From NCBI GenBank assembly GCA_945872325.1, contig CAMBZY010000138.1, positions 1-7,906 of the forward strand: 7,906 bases of DNA, given 5' to 3'. This document shows positions 1 through 6,713 of the stretch, piece by piece; within the stretch, counting starts at the first letter, position 1; each line of letters begins with the position of its first letter. A program made the translations under genes and the position numbers. This stretch comes from Candidatus Kuenenia stuttgartensis. GTDB taxonomy: Bacteria > Planctomycetota > Planctomycetia > Isosphaerales > Isosphaeraceae. The notes beneath the pieces are model-generated. The model did not search any database and was not told the DNA's origin. It worked only from the letters and a program-made list of their open reading frames with translations.

Positions 1-23
1 TGAGTTCCGGAACTTCTGTGCGA

Positions 24-1250
24 TCAGGTTTGCAGCTTTTTCATTTGAGCCGATTCGATCATCTCAAAATATTGTCTCATATGTGCGGATTCCGACCAGT
101 CGACCGATCGGCGTTGATATCCTTGATCCGCCAATTGTTGACGCTGAACCGGGTCGTTGACCATCGTCAGAATGGCTTGTTCAAGCTGTTCAAGAGTATC
201 ATAACCTATTCCTCCGCCAGACATTTCACCGGTTTCAGCGATCGCTCCGCCACCCCTGTGTACAATGACAGGCGTTTTAACGGCAAACGCTTCCAGTACG
301 ACATAGCCAAAAGTTTCCGGAAATAATGATGGAACCACTACGGCATTCGCATGATGGAACAATTGGATCAGCTCGCGACGCCCACAAAGGCCAACAAACT
401 GGACATTTGGCAACCCAATCGCAAGCTGCCTTAACTCTTGTTCATAAGGACCTGTTCCGGCAATTTTCAAGTCGACATGTGGAAGCTTGGCCATCAGCGG
501 AATAAGCGTTTGAAAGCCCTTCATGCGTACCAGCCGACCGGCCGCTGCGATATAAGGCCTTATTGAAGAGACTTTTGGATCATTTTCCACAGCCTCTGAC
601 CAATCGTCAGGCAAAAAGTATGGCAAGTGACGTGCAGAGACCTTTAAGTTCAGTGATTCATGACGTTTAAGCGTATCAAGGGAAGGGAAAATCAGATAAT
701 CGAGGTTCTGAATCTCGCGGTCAACCAGCCCTGTATATCGCCAATATTGAGGGGGTCTGTGGCCGGCTAGCGAACACCGGACACAAGTTTTTTCATCACA
801 AGACTTTTCACCGTTTTTCCAAAGCAAATGCATCGGGCATTGCAGCCAGTGTTCATGGGCGGTCATGAGGCGTACGGCATTGCCTCCGAATTCCAGAATT
901 CCTGGCCCACCAATCAGCGAAATATTATGAAAATGCACGACATCTGGCTGAATGTCTGCCAGGATTTGACGAATCTGGGACGACTTCAACAGCGGTCTGC
1001 CACTGACCTGAGTGAGGATCGGCGAAGCGATTCCAAATCGACTTTGCAGAGGGTGCAGCACCACACCATCGGTCGGCTCGTAATGCCGTTCTGGATGATC
1101 TCCACGAACTGCCTGAAAGGCGTCGAGGCAATACACAATGTGGACTTCATGACCACGGCGAGCCAGGGCGCGGGCCAGTCGATCAACGTAAGCGGCATCT
1201 CCACCAAAGCTGTGGGCACCAAAAAAGGTGGTGAACATGCAGAATTTCAT
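24..1250 (-). CDS. Glycosyltransferase family 4 (GT-B fold), likely surface polysaccharide
   Basis: A 408-residue protein with GT4 architecture. The N-terminal half has a Rossmann-like start (MKFCMFTTFFGAHSFGGDA, residues 1-19, with a Gly-rich loop) and the acceptor-side VVHFHN at 104-109. The C-terminal nucleotide-sugar domain has AAGRLVRMKGFQTLI (236-250), IAGTGP (263-268), and the EX7E signature in PETFGYVVLEAF with Glu312 and Glu320. Family knowledge: retaining enzymes that move a sugar from a nucleotide donor onto a lipid-linked or glycan acceptor at the cytoplasmic face of the membrane. The donor and acceptor cannot be read from sequence. A cysteine cluster (C138, C151, C156, C159) follows the HEHWLQCP segment and could bind a metal. 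The start ATG overlaps the flippase stop as ATGA, so translation is probably coupled. There are no membrane segments and the length is normal. The family call is firm; the pathway is inferred from the flippase next door. Confidence 0.93.
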   Translation of the reverse strand: MKFCMFTTFFGAHSFGGDAAYVDRLARALARRGHEVHIVYCLDAFQAVRGDHPERHYEPTDGVVLHPLQSRFGIASPILTQVSGRPLLKSSQIRQILADIQPDVVHFHNISLIGGPGILEFGGNAVRLMTAHEHWLQCPMHLLWKNGEKSCDEKTCVRCSLAGHRPPQYWRYTGLVDREIQNLDYLIFPSLDTLKRHESLNLKVSARHLPYFLPDDWSEAVENDPKVSSIRPYIAAAGRLVRMKGFQTLIPLMAKLPHVDLKIAGTGPYEQELRQLAIGLPNVQFVGLCGRRELIQLFHHANAVVVPSLFPETFGYVVLEAFAVKTPVIVHRGGGAIAETGEMSGGGIGYDTLEQLEQAILTMVNDPVQRQQLADQGYQRRSVDWSESAHMRQYFEMIESAQMKKLQT

Positions 1251-2797
1251 CGAACCACATCCGGCTTGGTTCGTCGGGAACCCGTGTCAGGGCCTGGACT
1301 AAGGCTGATTTGCTCGATACTCGACCGGCCCCCGACTGATTCTGTACGGTCCTTCGAAATCTGAACCATCGGCCGTTCATAAACGGAGAGAATTGAGACC
1401 AGAAACAGCAAAGCGCCAAGAATCATGAAAGCAGTCGTATTTGACTTAAAGCGGCCTATGACTGATCTGTCCAAATCAGTCTTATCTTTCGATGGGGCTG
1501 AGATATACACCAACTGTCCTGTCCAGAGTGCCATCATCAGGGCGACAAAAACCATCGCACAGCTAGTCCCAATCAAACCTCTCCAGAAGTGCATTAAAAT
1601 CACAACAGGCAGAGCCACAAGCACGCATCTCAGGAGGATTCGCAGACCTTCCCGCTCGCGATGAGTTGCTACTAAAGTGGTGATATGAATGGAACTTACA
1701 GCTAATAAAGGAACCCGCCAGATCCCGATAGCCAGCAGAGGCCAGGCTTCGTCAAATTCCATCGAAAACAGAAGATCAATCAGATATCGGCTAGCCAGAC
1801 TCACAAACAGGGTGCAGGGTACAATCGCCGAAAGGGCCAGTCTGACAATCCGAGCAATGCTTGCCGAGCGATTCCCGTCAGCCGGCGACCAAGACCGAAC
1901 CAGATGCGGTAGAAGGACTTGCTGAAAGATCAGTCCAAATGTGACGGCGGCTGTCACAAGCCTGTGAGGTGCCCCATAAAGTCCGACCATACTCCAGCTA
2001 TCCGTGAAGCCGACAATGACCACATCAAGTGATGACAGAATGACTTGCGCAAGCTGAATGCCCAAAACACTTCGCCCTTGTGACAAAACGGAGGCCCCGA
2101 ATCGACGTCCGTGGCGAAAGCTTGGCCTGGGTATTCCAAACTCAGCAGAGTAGCGTGTCCAGACAAGCATGATTCCGAGAAATTCTGAGCCAAATAATAG
2201 CCATGGAACCCAGGTGAGTCTGGCTCCATCACGCACCAGCAACAGGACCCCTGTTGCATACAAAGAGCTTCGGACGACAAGCGAAATCGCTACGATTCCA
2301 GGCTTTTCGCGTCCTCGAAACACATTGTCGAGCCCCATTGCCGTGGTCATCAGCAAGGCTCCGTACGAGCAGAGCATGATGCGGTCGTGAGTGTCACGAA
2401 ATACGACAAGTGAAACAATCGCCAGAAACACCCATAACATAAATGCCAAAGAGAGTTTAAGCGACAGGAATGCGTTCACCAACTGCGGTTTCGGGCGTTT
2501 ACGTTTTGCCACTTCCCGGCAAAAGACCAGTTCTACACCATCGCGCAGCACGAAAATCAGCCAGAATACAATGTTGAACGAGAATTCGATCCGGCCATAA
2601 CCTTCACGGCCAACACGTCGGGCCAGTTCCACAACCACGGCCAGCGATATCAGGCGACAAATGACTTCGGCGATACTGAGGATCGCAAACTGGGAAATCA
2701 AACTTTTTAATGGACGTGGCTGAACAGTTACATGAGCATCTAAACTCATGCTATGGGAGCCATTCGGGATTTCGGTTGCAACAGCATCAACTGGCAC
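1247..2797 (-). CDS. Polysaccharide flippase, MOP/Wzx-like multi-pass membrane protein
   Basis: A 516-residue integral membrane protein with about 12-14 hydrophobic helices. The first spans roughly residues 33-58 (LISQFAILSIAEVICRLISL onward) and the last roughly 454-472. Family-like signatures are RRVGREGYGRIEF (about 61-73), matching the LGxxxYG motif after helix 1 of Wzx-type flippases, and MVGLYGAPHRL (about 270-280). Family role: flips undecaprenyl-linked oligosaccharide units across the inner membrane, which fits the co-translated glycosyltransferase. I chose the GTG at 2797 because a perfect AAGGAGGT lies 5 nt upstream. The ATG at 2845 would add 16 residues and has no ribosome binding site, and the ATG at 2749 has only a poor one. 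The last ~45 residues form a hydrophilic tail after the final helix, longer than needed. It is preceded by a 245-bp gap after the glycosylase, so it probably has its own promoter. Confidence 0.88.
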   Translation of the reverse strand: MPVDAVATEIPNGSHSMSLDAHVTVQPRPLKSLISQFAILSIAEVICRLISLAVVVELARRVGREGYGRIEFSFNIVFWLIFVLRDGVELVFCREVAKRKRPKPQLVNAFLSLKLSLAFMLWVFLAIVSLVVFRDTHDRIMLCSYGALLMTTAMGLDNVFRGREKPGIVAISLVVRSSLYATGVLLLVRDGARLTWVPWLLFGSEFLGIMLVWTRYSAEFGIPRPSFRHGRRFGASVLSQGRSVLGIQLAQVILSSLDVVIVGFTDSWSMVGLYGAPHRLVTAAVTFGLIFQQVLLPHLVRSWSPADGNRSASIARIVRLALSAIVPCTLFVSLASRYLIDLLFSMEFDEAWPLLAIGIWRVPLLAVSSIHITTLVATHREREGLRILLRCVLVALPVVILMHFWRGLIGTSCAMVFVALMMALWTGQLVYISAPSKDKTDLDRSVIGRFKSNTTAFMILGALLFLVSILSVYERPMVQISKDRTESVGGRSSIEQISLSPGPDTGSRRTKPDVVR

Positions 2798-2802
2798 CCG
2801 AT

Positions 2803-2810
2803 ACCTCCTT
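2803..2810 (-). promoter_or_regulatory. Strong Shine-Dalgarno AAGGAGGT deciding the flippase start
   Basis: On the minus strand AAGGAGGT is followed by the 5-nt spacer ATCGG and then GTG at 2797-2795. This is a full anti-SD match at ideal spacing. It lies inside the reading frame if the ATG at 2845 is used, so it argues for the shorter GTG-initiated protein. Confidence 0.75.
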
Positions 2811-3023
2811 GCACGGGCCTGATGATCCACACCTTTTATTCCCATTTTTCAAAAACAGCTCGATGAGCGATTTGAATCGGAGGTGCTGACCACATCTTGG
2901 ATGAAAAAGACGGAAATGTCCAGATCAGAGCGCCCAGTTTAGCGATACTGGCCCAACTGATTCCATTCGATAGATCACTCGGACCCGCGTCATCTGGCTA
3001 CAACTTAACTCCACTCGCCATAT

Positions 3024-3041
3024 CCCGATCATAGATCAGGG
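3024..3041 (-). terminator. Possible weak hairpin terminator after the uracil-DNA glycosylase
   Basis: CCC and GATC pair with GATC and GGG around a 3-nt ATA loop, with one bulged A. The hairpin begins one base beyond the glycosylase stop codon. There is no T-run after it on the minus strand, so intrinsic termination is uncertain. It could be a 3'-end stabilising stem or coincidence. The remaining ~230 bp up to the flippase start shows no convincing promoter boxes to me. Confidence 0.25.
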
Positions 3042-3042
3042 C

Positions 3043-3984
3043 TTAGTTGGCGGGTGGAACAATCCCCATTTCTTTCATCAGCATCTTCAGATCTTCCCAC
3101 GCTTCTTTTTTAAACGATGGACTTCGCAAAAGATAGGCAGGGTGATATGTCACCATGGTGGGAATGTTGCGATAACGGAACCATCGCTGGCGTAAGGACT
3201 TCATCGGCAATGCCGACTGGAGCAGGGCCGTCACGGCCGTCTTCCCGAGCAGGCAGATGAACTCTGGCCTGACGATGTCGATCTGGCGATCAAGGTAACC
3301 AACACAGTTGGCCATCTCCGGGTTCGTAGGCACCCGATTCTCTGGAGGACGACACTTAAGAACATTAGCAATATAGACTTCCGAACGGGACAATCCCATG
3401 CCCTTGGTCAGCATATCGGTCACAAGTTTACCAGCACGCCCGACAAACGGCTCGCCCTGGAGATCTTCATCCTCGCCTGGGGCTTCCCCAATAAACATCA
3501 AACGGGCTGTGGGCGTTCCGGAATCGAACACGGTTTGAGTCCGGGTCGATGCCAGTTCCGGGCATCGTTCACATGCGGCCACCTCTGCGGCCAATAATTT
3601 CAGAATCGGAAGGCGATCGTTCTGTGGGGTCACGGGATTCTCAAACGCTTTAAGATATGTGCCGAACATCGACGAAACGGGCGGAGCAGGTGGCCGTACT
3701 GGCCGGGCCGATCTGTTCGGTGCAGGGGCAGGCTTGCGCTCCACCACTTCCGGGATCAAATCCGTCTCTAATGGCTTTATCGGAATCCGAACCGACGGTT
3801 CAACAGTCGCTACAACTTCTGTCAAAATCGTTTCAGGCTCATGTTCCGCTTCAAACCGAGCCACGGGCTCCACAAAATCCGATGGATCCCAAGTCCCGAC
3901 CGGCACATCCAGAAGCCCTGCCCGGCGCAGCGATTCCAGATGCGTTTTCAACTGACGCCATGCGTCGATCGGATCGTTCTCCAT
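3043..3984 (-). CDS. Uracil-DNA glycosylase, family 4 (Fe-S cluster type)
   Basis: The conserved C-terminal ~185 residues are a family 4 UDG. Counting from the ATG at 3984, it has the CERC pair (C138, C141), then C211 in NVLKCRPPENR and C227 in MANCVGYL. These four cysteines are expected to hold a [4Fe-4S] cluster. The motif GEAPGEDED (166-174) carries the water-activating and uracil-pocket residues, and HPAYLL (281-286) is the second active-site motif. The enzyme excises uracil arising from cytosine deamination or misincorporation and starts base-excision repair in the cytoplasm. The first ~120 residues are an extra region: a short helical start, an acidic/Val-rich stretch and a Pro/Arg-rich linker (KPAPAPNRSARPVRPPAPP), probably disordered. 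The start is ambiguous. A TTG at 3990 lies 5 nt from AGGA (3996-3999), while the ATG at 3984 lies 11 nt from it; I prefer ATG. It sits 52 bp downstream of the HEAT-like gene, so co-transcription is possible. Confidence 0.93.
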   Translation of the reverse strand: MENDPIDAWRQLKTHLESLRRAGLLDVPVGTWDPSDFVEPVARFEAEHEPETILTEVVATVEPSVRIPIKPLETDLIPEVVERKPAPAPNRSARPVRPPAPPVSSMFGTYLKAFENPVTPQNDRLPILKLLAAEVAACERCPELASTRTQTVFDSGTPTARLMFIGEAPGEDEDLQGEPFVGRAGKLVTDMLTKGMGLSRSEVYIANVLKCRPPENRVPTNPEMANCVGYLDRQIDIVRPEFICLLGKTAVTALLQSALPMKSLRQRWFRYRNIPTMVTYHPAYLLRSPSFKKEAWEDLKMLMKEMGIVPPAN

Positions 3985-4036
3985 TTTCAATTCGATCCTG
4001 CCAGAAGGTCAGCCATACGATGCCCTAAATTCTTGA

Positions 4037-5035
4037 TCAAGGATTCGGAACTCGCTTTGGTGGAACAGTATCAACCCGAAACGATTCCGCCAGCCACTTT
4101 TTCCAAGAGATGACATCATACCCGAAATCGACTCCGCTGAGATCCACCAAGGCCGCAAGCACGGCTGGATTGGGGAACGCCTCTCGGCCTGCCCGCATGA
4201 CGGGTGTCAGTTGAGTCGTATTCGATTGGCCACCTCCACCACCCATCGACAGACTGTTCCCAATCGGATAAATATTCTGCCCATATGCCACAACCCCAGG
4301 CCCTACAACAGGAACTGGAACTGAGACATAGCCATCCACACTGCCCATGGAAAGGCTGCCTCCACCACTACCACCGCCTGCCGAGACGCGCTCTGGCACC
4401 CATTCCACTCGTTTTGTGAACCGAACGGGGGCCAGTTGATCAATCAGTTCAGGGATGCGATCACGCCATTTCAAGTCGGCAGCTGCCATGGCACCGAGCC
4501 CAGCCCGGACCGGATTCTTGGACGTAACAGCCAGTTTAACATGAATCAGAAACCGTTCGTAACCGGTTTTATCCTGACGACTTCCAATCAGCTTAACCAA
4601 GCCTCTCCGCACATCCGGATCAGGCTCGACCATCAATCGTTCTGCGAGTGCGACCCAGGCCAAATCGTTATCCTGATTGGCCAACGCCCGGTCCAGTAAC
4701 AATCGAATCGGCGCCGTTTCCTGACCCAAAACCTCAAGCATGGGCCCAAGTGCTTCAGGCTCAGGAGTATTCAGAATCATGGATTCGATTTTGTCGACTT
4801 CCTCAGCACTGCCTGTTTTGAGTTTTTTAACAGCATTCTGATAACGCCTGACCCAGCCTTCGCGAATCTTCTGCTTCTCGGATTTAGAGCGCGGTTTTGC
4901 GCTTTTCCCCTCAGAATCACTTTTCCCAACCGTGATTTTCTTCGGCGAGTTCGACTTCTCTGGCTCCTGAGCGTGTGCAGTGGCCAAAGAAACGACGACA
5001 CACAAGAGACCCGCCAGACGGCTTGATAAATTCAT
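4037..5035 (-). CDS. Secreted HEAT-like repeat protein with Gly-rich linkers, function unknown
   Basis: 332 residues. The start at 5035 is supported by GAGGGAG 8 nt upstream and by an immediate signal peptide (MNLSSRLAGLLCVVVSLATAHA, then QEPEK), so the mature protein is exported. Residues ~28-60 are Lys/Ser-rich. Residues ~60-200 form short paired helices with HEAT-like character (EALGPMLEVLG, APIRLLLDRAL, WVALAERLMVEPDPDVRRGLVKLIG). A Gly-rich low-complexity part follows, with GGGSGGGSLSMG (about 219-230) and a second SLSMGGGGG (about 261-269), separated by a Val/Pro stretch. The C-terminus has FGYDVISWKKWL (about 304-315). This FGYD...W..W ending recurs, from my knowledge, in planctomycete HEAT-repeat secreted proteins. 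No catalytic motif is visible; a periplasmic protein-protein scaffold is an inference. An in-frame ATG at 5098 would bury the signal peptide and is rejected. Confidence 0.85.
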   Translation of the reverse strand: MNLSSRLAGLLCVVVSLATAHAQEPEKSNSPKKITVGKSDSEGKSAKPRSKSEKQKIREGWVRRYQNAVKKLKTGSAEEVDKIESMILNTPEPEALGPMLEVLGQETAPIRLLLDRALANQDNDLAWVALAERLMVEPDPDVRRGLVKLIGSRQDKTGYERFLIHVKLAVTSKNPVRAGLGAMAAADLKWRDRIPELIDQLAPVRFTKRVEWVPERVSAGGGSGGGSLSMGSVDGYVSVPVPVVGPGVVAYGQNIYPIGNSLSMGGGGGQSNTTQLTPVMRAGREAFPNPAVLAALVDLSGVDFGYDVISWKKWLAESFRVDTVPPKRVPNP

Positions 5036-5043
5036 AAACCATT

Positions 5044-5050
5044 CTCCCTC
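5044..5050 (-). promoter_or_regulatory. Shine-Dalgarno GAGGGAG for the HEAT-like gene
   Basis: On the minus strand GAGGGAG is followed by an 8-nt spacer (AATGGTTT) and the ATG at 5035. It selects the signal-peptide start over the ATG 63 nt upstream. Confidence 0.65.
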
Positions 5051-5119
5051 AACGCATTCAGGATGACTGAGAAGGCCGGTCGTTTTTGGGGTGTACATTC
5101 ACCCGATCCAGATATATTC

Positions 5120-5147
5120 ATCATGATGGGATTACACGCTGAGTCAA
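5120..5147 (-). promoter_or_regulatory. Candidate sigma70-type promoter for the HEAT-like gene
   Basis: On the minus strand TTGACT (5147-5142; 5/6 to consensus) is followed by a 16-nt spacer and CATGAT (5125-5120; 4/6). It lies about 85 bp upstream of the chosen start. It was found by eye only, and planctomycete promoters are poorly characterised. Confidence 0.3.
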
Positions 5148-5151
5148 TTGG
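5138..5151 (-). promoter_or_regulatory. 14-nt motif, minus copy of a divergent inverted pair
   Basis: Reads CCAATTGACTCAGC on the minus strand. The plus-strand copy at 5381-5394 reads CCAATTGACGCAGC, so 13 of 14 bases match. Each copy points toward its own gene and covers a TTGAC -35-like core. It could be a shared activator or repressor site, or simply the same -35 context. Confidence 0.35.
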
Positions 5152-5249
5152 TGAAACCAAAAAAACGGGGGAATCAATTTCGTCCGAAGGCCTTGTCGAT
5201 CACCGTCTCGGGGTTGGCGATCGAATTCCGGACGATTTATTGATTCCCA

Positions 5250-5276
5250 CCGGTATACCAGACCATTATAAACCGG
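5250..5276. repeat. Imperfect inverted repeat in the divergent region
   Basis: CCGGTATA (5250-5257) faces TATAAACCGG (5267-5276). The arms pair as CCGGT and TATA with a 2-nt bulge around a 9-nt centre. It could be an operator or chance; it sits between the two candidate promoters. Confidence 0.25.
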
Positions 5277-5380
5277 AGTTCTTTATACGAATAACCAAAG
5301 ATTTCTGAACCCACTCCATGAATTACACTCGCGACTGTCATGCCTTGCAACCTTTTGAATCCAAAGAAATTCCCCACTCG

Positions 5381-5413
5381 CCAATTGACGCAGCAGCACG
5401 ATCTTCGTACCTA
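5381..5413 (+). promoter_or_regulatory. Candidate -35 box and 14-nt motif upstream of the NHL gene
   Basis: CCAATTGACGCAGC (5381-5394) contains TTGACG (5385-5390; 5/6 to a -35). At 17-nt spacing the -10 position reads TACCTA, which is a poor match, so only the -35-like part is persuasive. It is the partner of the minus-strand copy at 5138-5151. Confidence 0.25.
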
Positions 5414-5467
5414 TTAAAACAAGTCCACATCAACACATTGAGAAACCTCGAAGGAATTCGTCCCGCC

Positions 5468-6598
5468 ATGACATGTCGCCAAATCTTCTCCGCCTGCTTG
5501 CTCATCTTCACCTCAATATCCATAACATATGCCGATCAAACGGGTTCTGGCCGGATCAGTTCGCCAATCGGGACCGGCGAGCAAGGCTTTTCAGGAGATG
5601 GCGGACCGGCCTCCAAAGCCCTTCTGGACCAGCCTTTTGATGCCACCTTCGACACTCAGGGTCGTATCCTCTTCTCCGACACGTTCAATCATCGGATTCG
5701 CCGATTCGACCCAAAATCAGGCTTGATTGAGACCGTCGCCGGCTCCGGCCTGAAGGGCTTCTCAGGTGATGGAGGGCCGGCTCTTAAAGCTGCCCTGAAC
5801 GAGCCTTATGGCGTGAAGATTGACAAGGATGAAAACCTCTATATCGTCGACAGGCTGAACTTTCGGGTGCGTCGAGCCAACCTGAAAACAGGCTTGATCG
5901 AGACCGTCGCCGGCACTGGCGAACCACGATACAGCGGCGATGGAGGACCTGCCTCGAAAGCTGGTCTGATGGAGCCGAACGGAGTGGCCCTGGGCTCAGG
6001 CCCAAACGGCCCTGATTCCAGACTCTATATTGCCGACGTTCGAGGCCATCGGATCCGCATGGCGGATCTAAAATCAGGCATCATCGAAACCTTTGCCGGC
6101 ACAGGGAAAGCGAAACACGAGGGTGATGGTGGCCTTGCCTCAAAAGCCAGTATTTTTGGGGCTCGGGCTGTTGCCGTAAGCCCGAACGGAGATGTCTTCA
6201 TTCTGGAGCGTGAAGGGCACAGCCTGAGAGTGGTCGACTCAAAATCTGGCCTCATTCGGACCGTTGCTGGGACTGGAGTTAAAGGCGATTCAGGCGATGG
6301 CGGCCCTGCGAAAAAAGCGACCTTCAACGGCCCCAAAGAGCTGTGTGTGACACCAGATGGGTCAGCCGTTCTGGTGGTGGATACAGAGAACCATAAAATT
6401 CGTCGGGTTGACCTGAAATCGGGCCTGATCACGACCGTTGCAGGCAACGGCCAACGTGGTCCCGGCGGTGATTCTGGGCCTGCAACCGAGGCCCTTCTGG
6501 ACCGCCCCCATGGTGTGACCATAGACTCTCAAAACCATATCTGGATTGGAGATACGAACAACCATCGAATTCGTAAAGTCGCCGGTCCCGGCCAGTGA
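5468..6598 (+). CDS. Secreted NHL-repeat beta-propeller protein (six repeats)
   Basis: 376 residues. The ATG at 5468 begins a signal peptide (MTCRQIFSACLLIFTSISIT, cleavage probably after YA at 22); AAGGAA lies 12 nt upstream, a somewhat long spacing. The Cys at residue 10 precedes the hydrophobic core, so a lipoprotein is unlikely. The rest is six tandem units of about 56-62 residues, each following G(T/S)G..G.SGDGGPA..A.L..P.GV..D..G.LYI.D..NHRIR..D.KSG.I.TVAG. Units start at about residues 35, 92, 149, 211, 268 and 326. The sixth unit ends at the C-terminus, so the chain is essentially a complete six-bladed propeller with nothing attached. Unit 3 carries a short insertion (LGSGPNGPDS). NHL propellers bind proteins, glycans or RNA; for an exported one an extracytoplasmic binding or lyase-like role is possible, but no catalytic residues are identifiable. 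An in-frame ATG at 5318 would add 50 residues before the signal peptide and is rejected. Confidence 0.92.
   Translation: MTCRQIFSACLLIFTSISITYADQTGSGRISSPIGTGEQGFSGDGGPASKALLDQPFDATFDTQGRILFSDTFNHRIRRFDPKSGLIETVAGSGLKGFSGDGGPALKAALNEPYGVKIDKDENLYIVDRLNFRVRRANLKTGLIETVAGTGEPRYSGDGGPASKAGLMEPNGVALGSGPNGPDSRLYIADVRGHRIRMADLKSGIIETFAGTGKAKHEGDGGLASKASIFGARAVAVSPNGDVFILEREGHSLRVVDSKSGLIRTVAGTGVKGDSGDGGPAKKATFNGPKELCVTPDGSAVLVVDTENHKIRRVDLKSGLITTVAGNGQRGPGGDSGPATEALLDRPHGVTIDSQNHIWIGDTNNHRIRKVAGPGQ
5570..6595 (+). repeat. Six tandem ~171-bp coding repeats (NHL units)
   Basis: Units begin near 5570, 5741, 5912, 6098, 6269 and 6443, with spacings of 171, 171, 186, 171 and 174 bp. At DNA level adjacent units are still close in places: 24-nt blocks at 5720-5743 and 5891-5914 differ at one base. 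This suggests internal duplication or recent conversion between units 1 and 2. Confidence 0.85.
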
Positions 6599-6688
6599 TG
6601 CAAGGATCAAACAGAATCGGTGAATTCCAAAAAACATGGCAAACTGATTCGTAGTTAGTGTAGGATAAATGTTCAGTTCGAAGTAATG

Positions 6689-6703
6689 GGTTCTTAACGA
6701 ACC
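6689..6703. repeat. Small perfect inverted repeat upstream of the 173-aa gene
   Basis: GGTTC-TTAAC-GAACC lies 11 bp before the ATG at 6714, where a ribosome binding site is otherwise missing. As RNA it would form a 5-bp stem in the leader. The rest of the 115-bp gap (6599-6713) shows no T-rich terminator and only a weak TAGGAT -10-like box at 6661-6666. Confidence 0.3.
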
Positions 6704-6713
6704 AATCGGCTTC

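Larger units (their letters stand above)
5036..5467. other. Divergent intergenic region between HEAT-like and NHL genes
   Basis: 432 bp between two divergently transcribed genes for exported proteins. No convincing gene lies here. It contains -35-like boxes on both strands embedded in near-identical 14-nt motifs (5138-5151 minus, 5381-5394 plus) and an imperfect inverted repeat at 5250-5276. Open frames crossing it lack ribosome binding sites or would displace a signal peptide. The HEAT-like 5' leader would be about 80 nt and the NHL leader about 45-50 nt if the proposed promoters are right. Confidence 0.6.

Noticed and set aside
828..1364. 178-codon plus-strand open frame
   Set aside because: Antisense to the well-supported glycosyltransferase and crossing its junction with the flippase; no family features.
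5036..5098. 21-codon upstream extension of the HEAT-like gene
   Set aside because: It would bury the signal peptide, and the internal ATG has a good GAGGGAG site.
5063..5308. 81-codon plus-strand open frame in the divergent region
   Set aside because: No good ribosome binding site, no recognisable features, and it runs across the leader and candidate promoter of the HEAT-like gene.
5318..5467. 50-codon upstream extension of the NHL gene
   Set aside because: It would place a hydrophilic segment before an obvious signal peptide and overlaps the likely promoter.
6025..6522. 165-codon minus-strand open frame
   Set aside because: Antisense shadow of the NHL repeats; its Pro/Arg/Ser-rich composition is the mirror of the repeat codons.
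6637..6666. Promoter before the 173-aa gene
   Set aside because: A TAGGAT -10-like box is present, but the -35 position (TGGCAA) matches at only 3 of 6 bases, so I did not list it.
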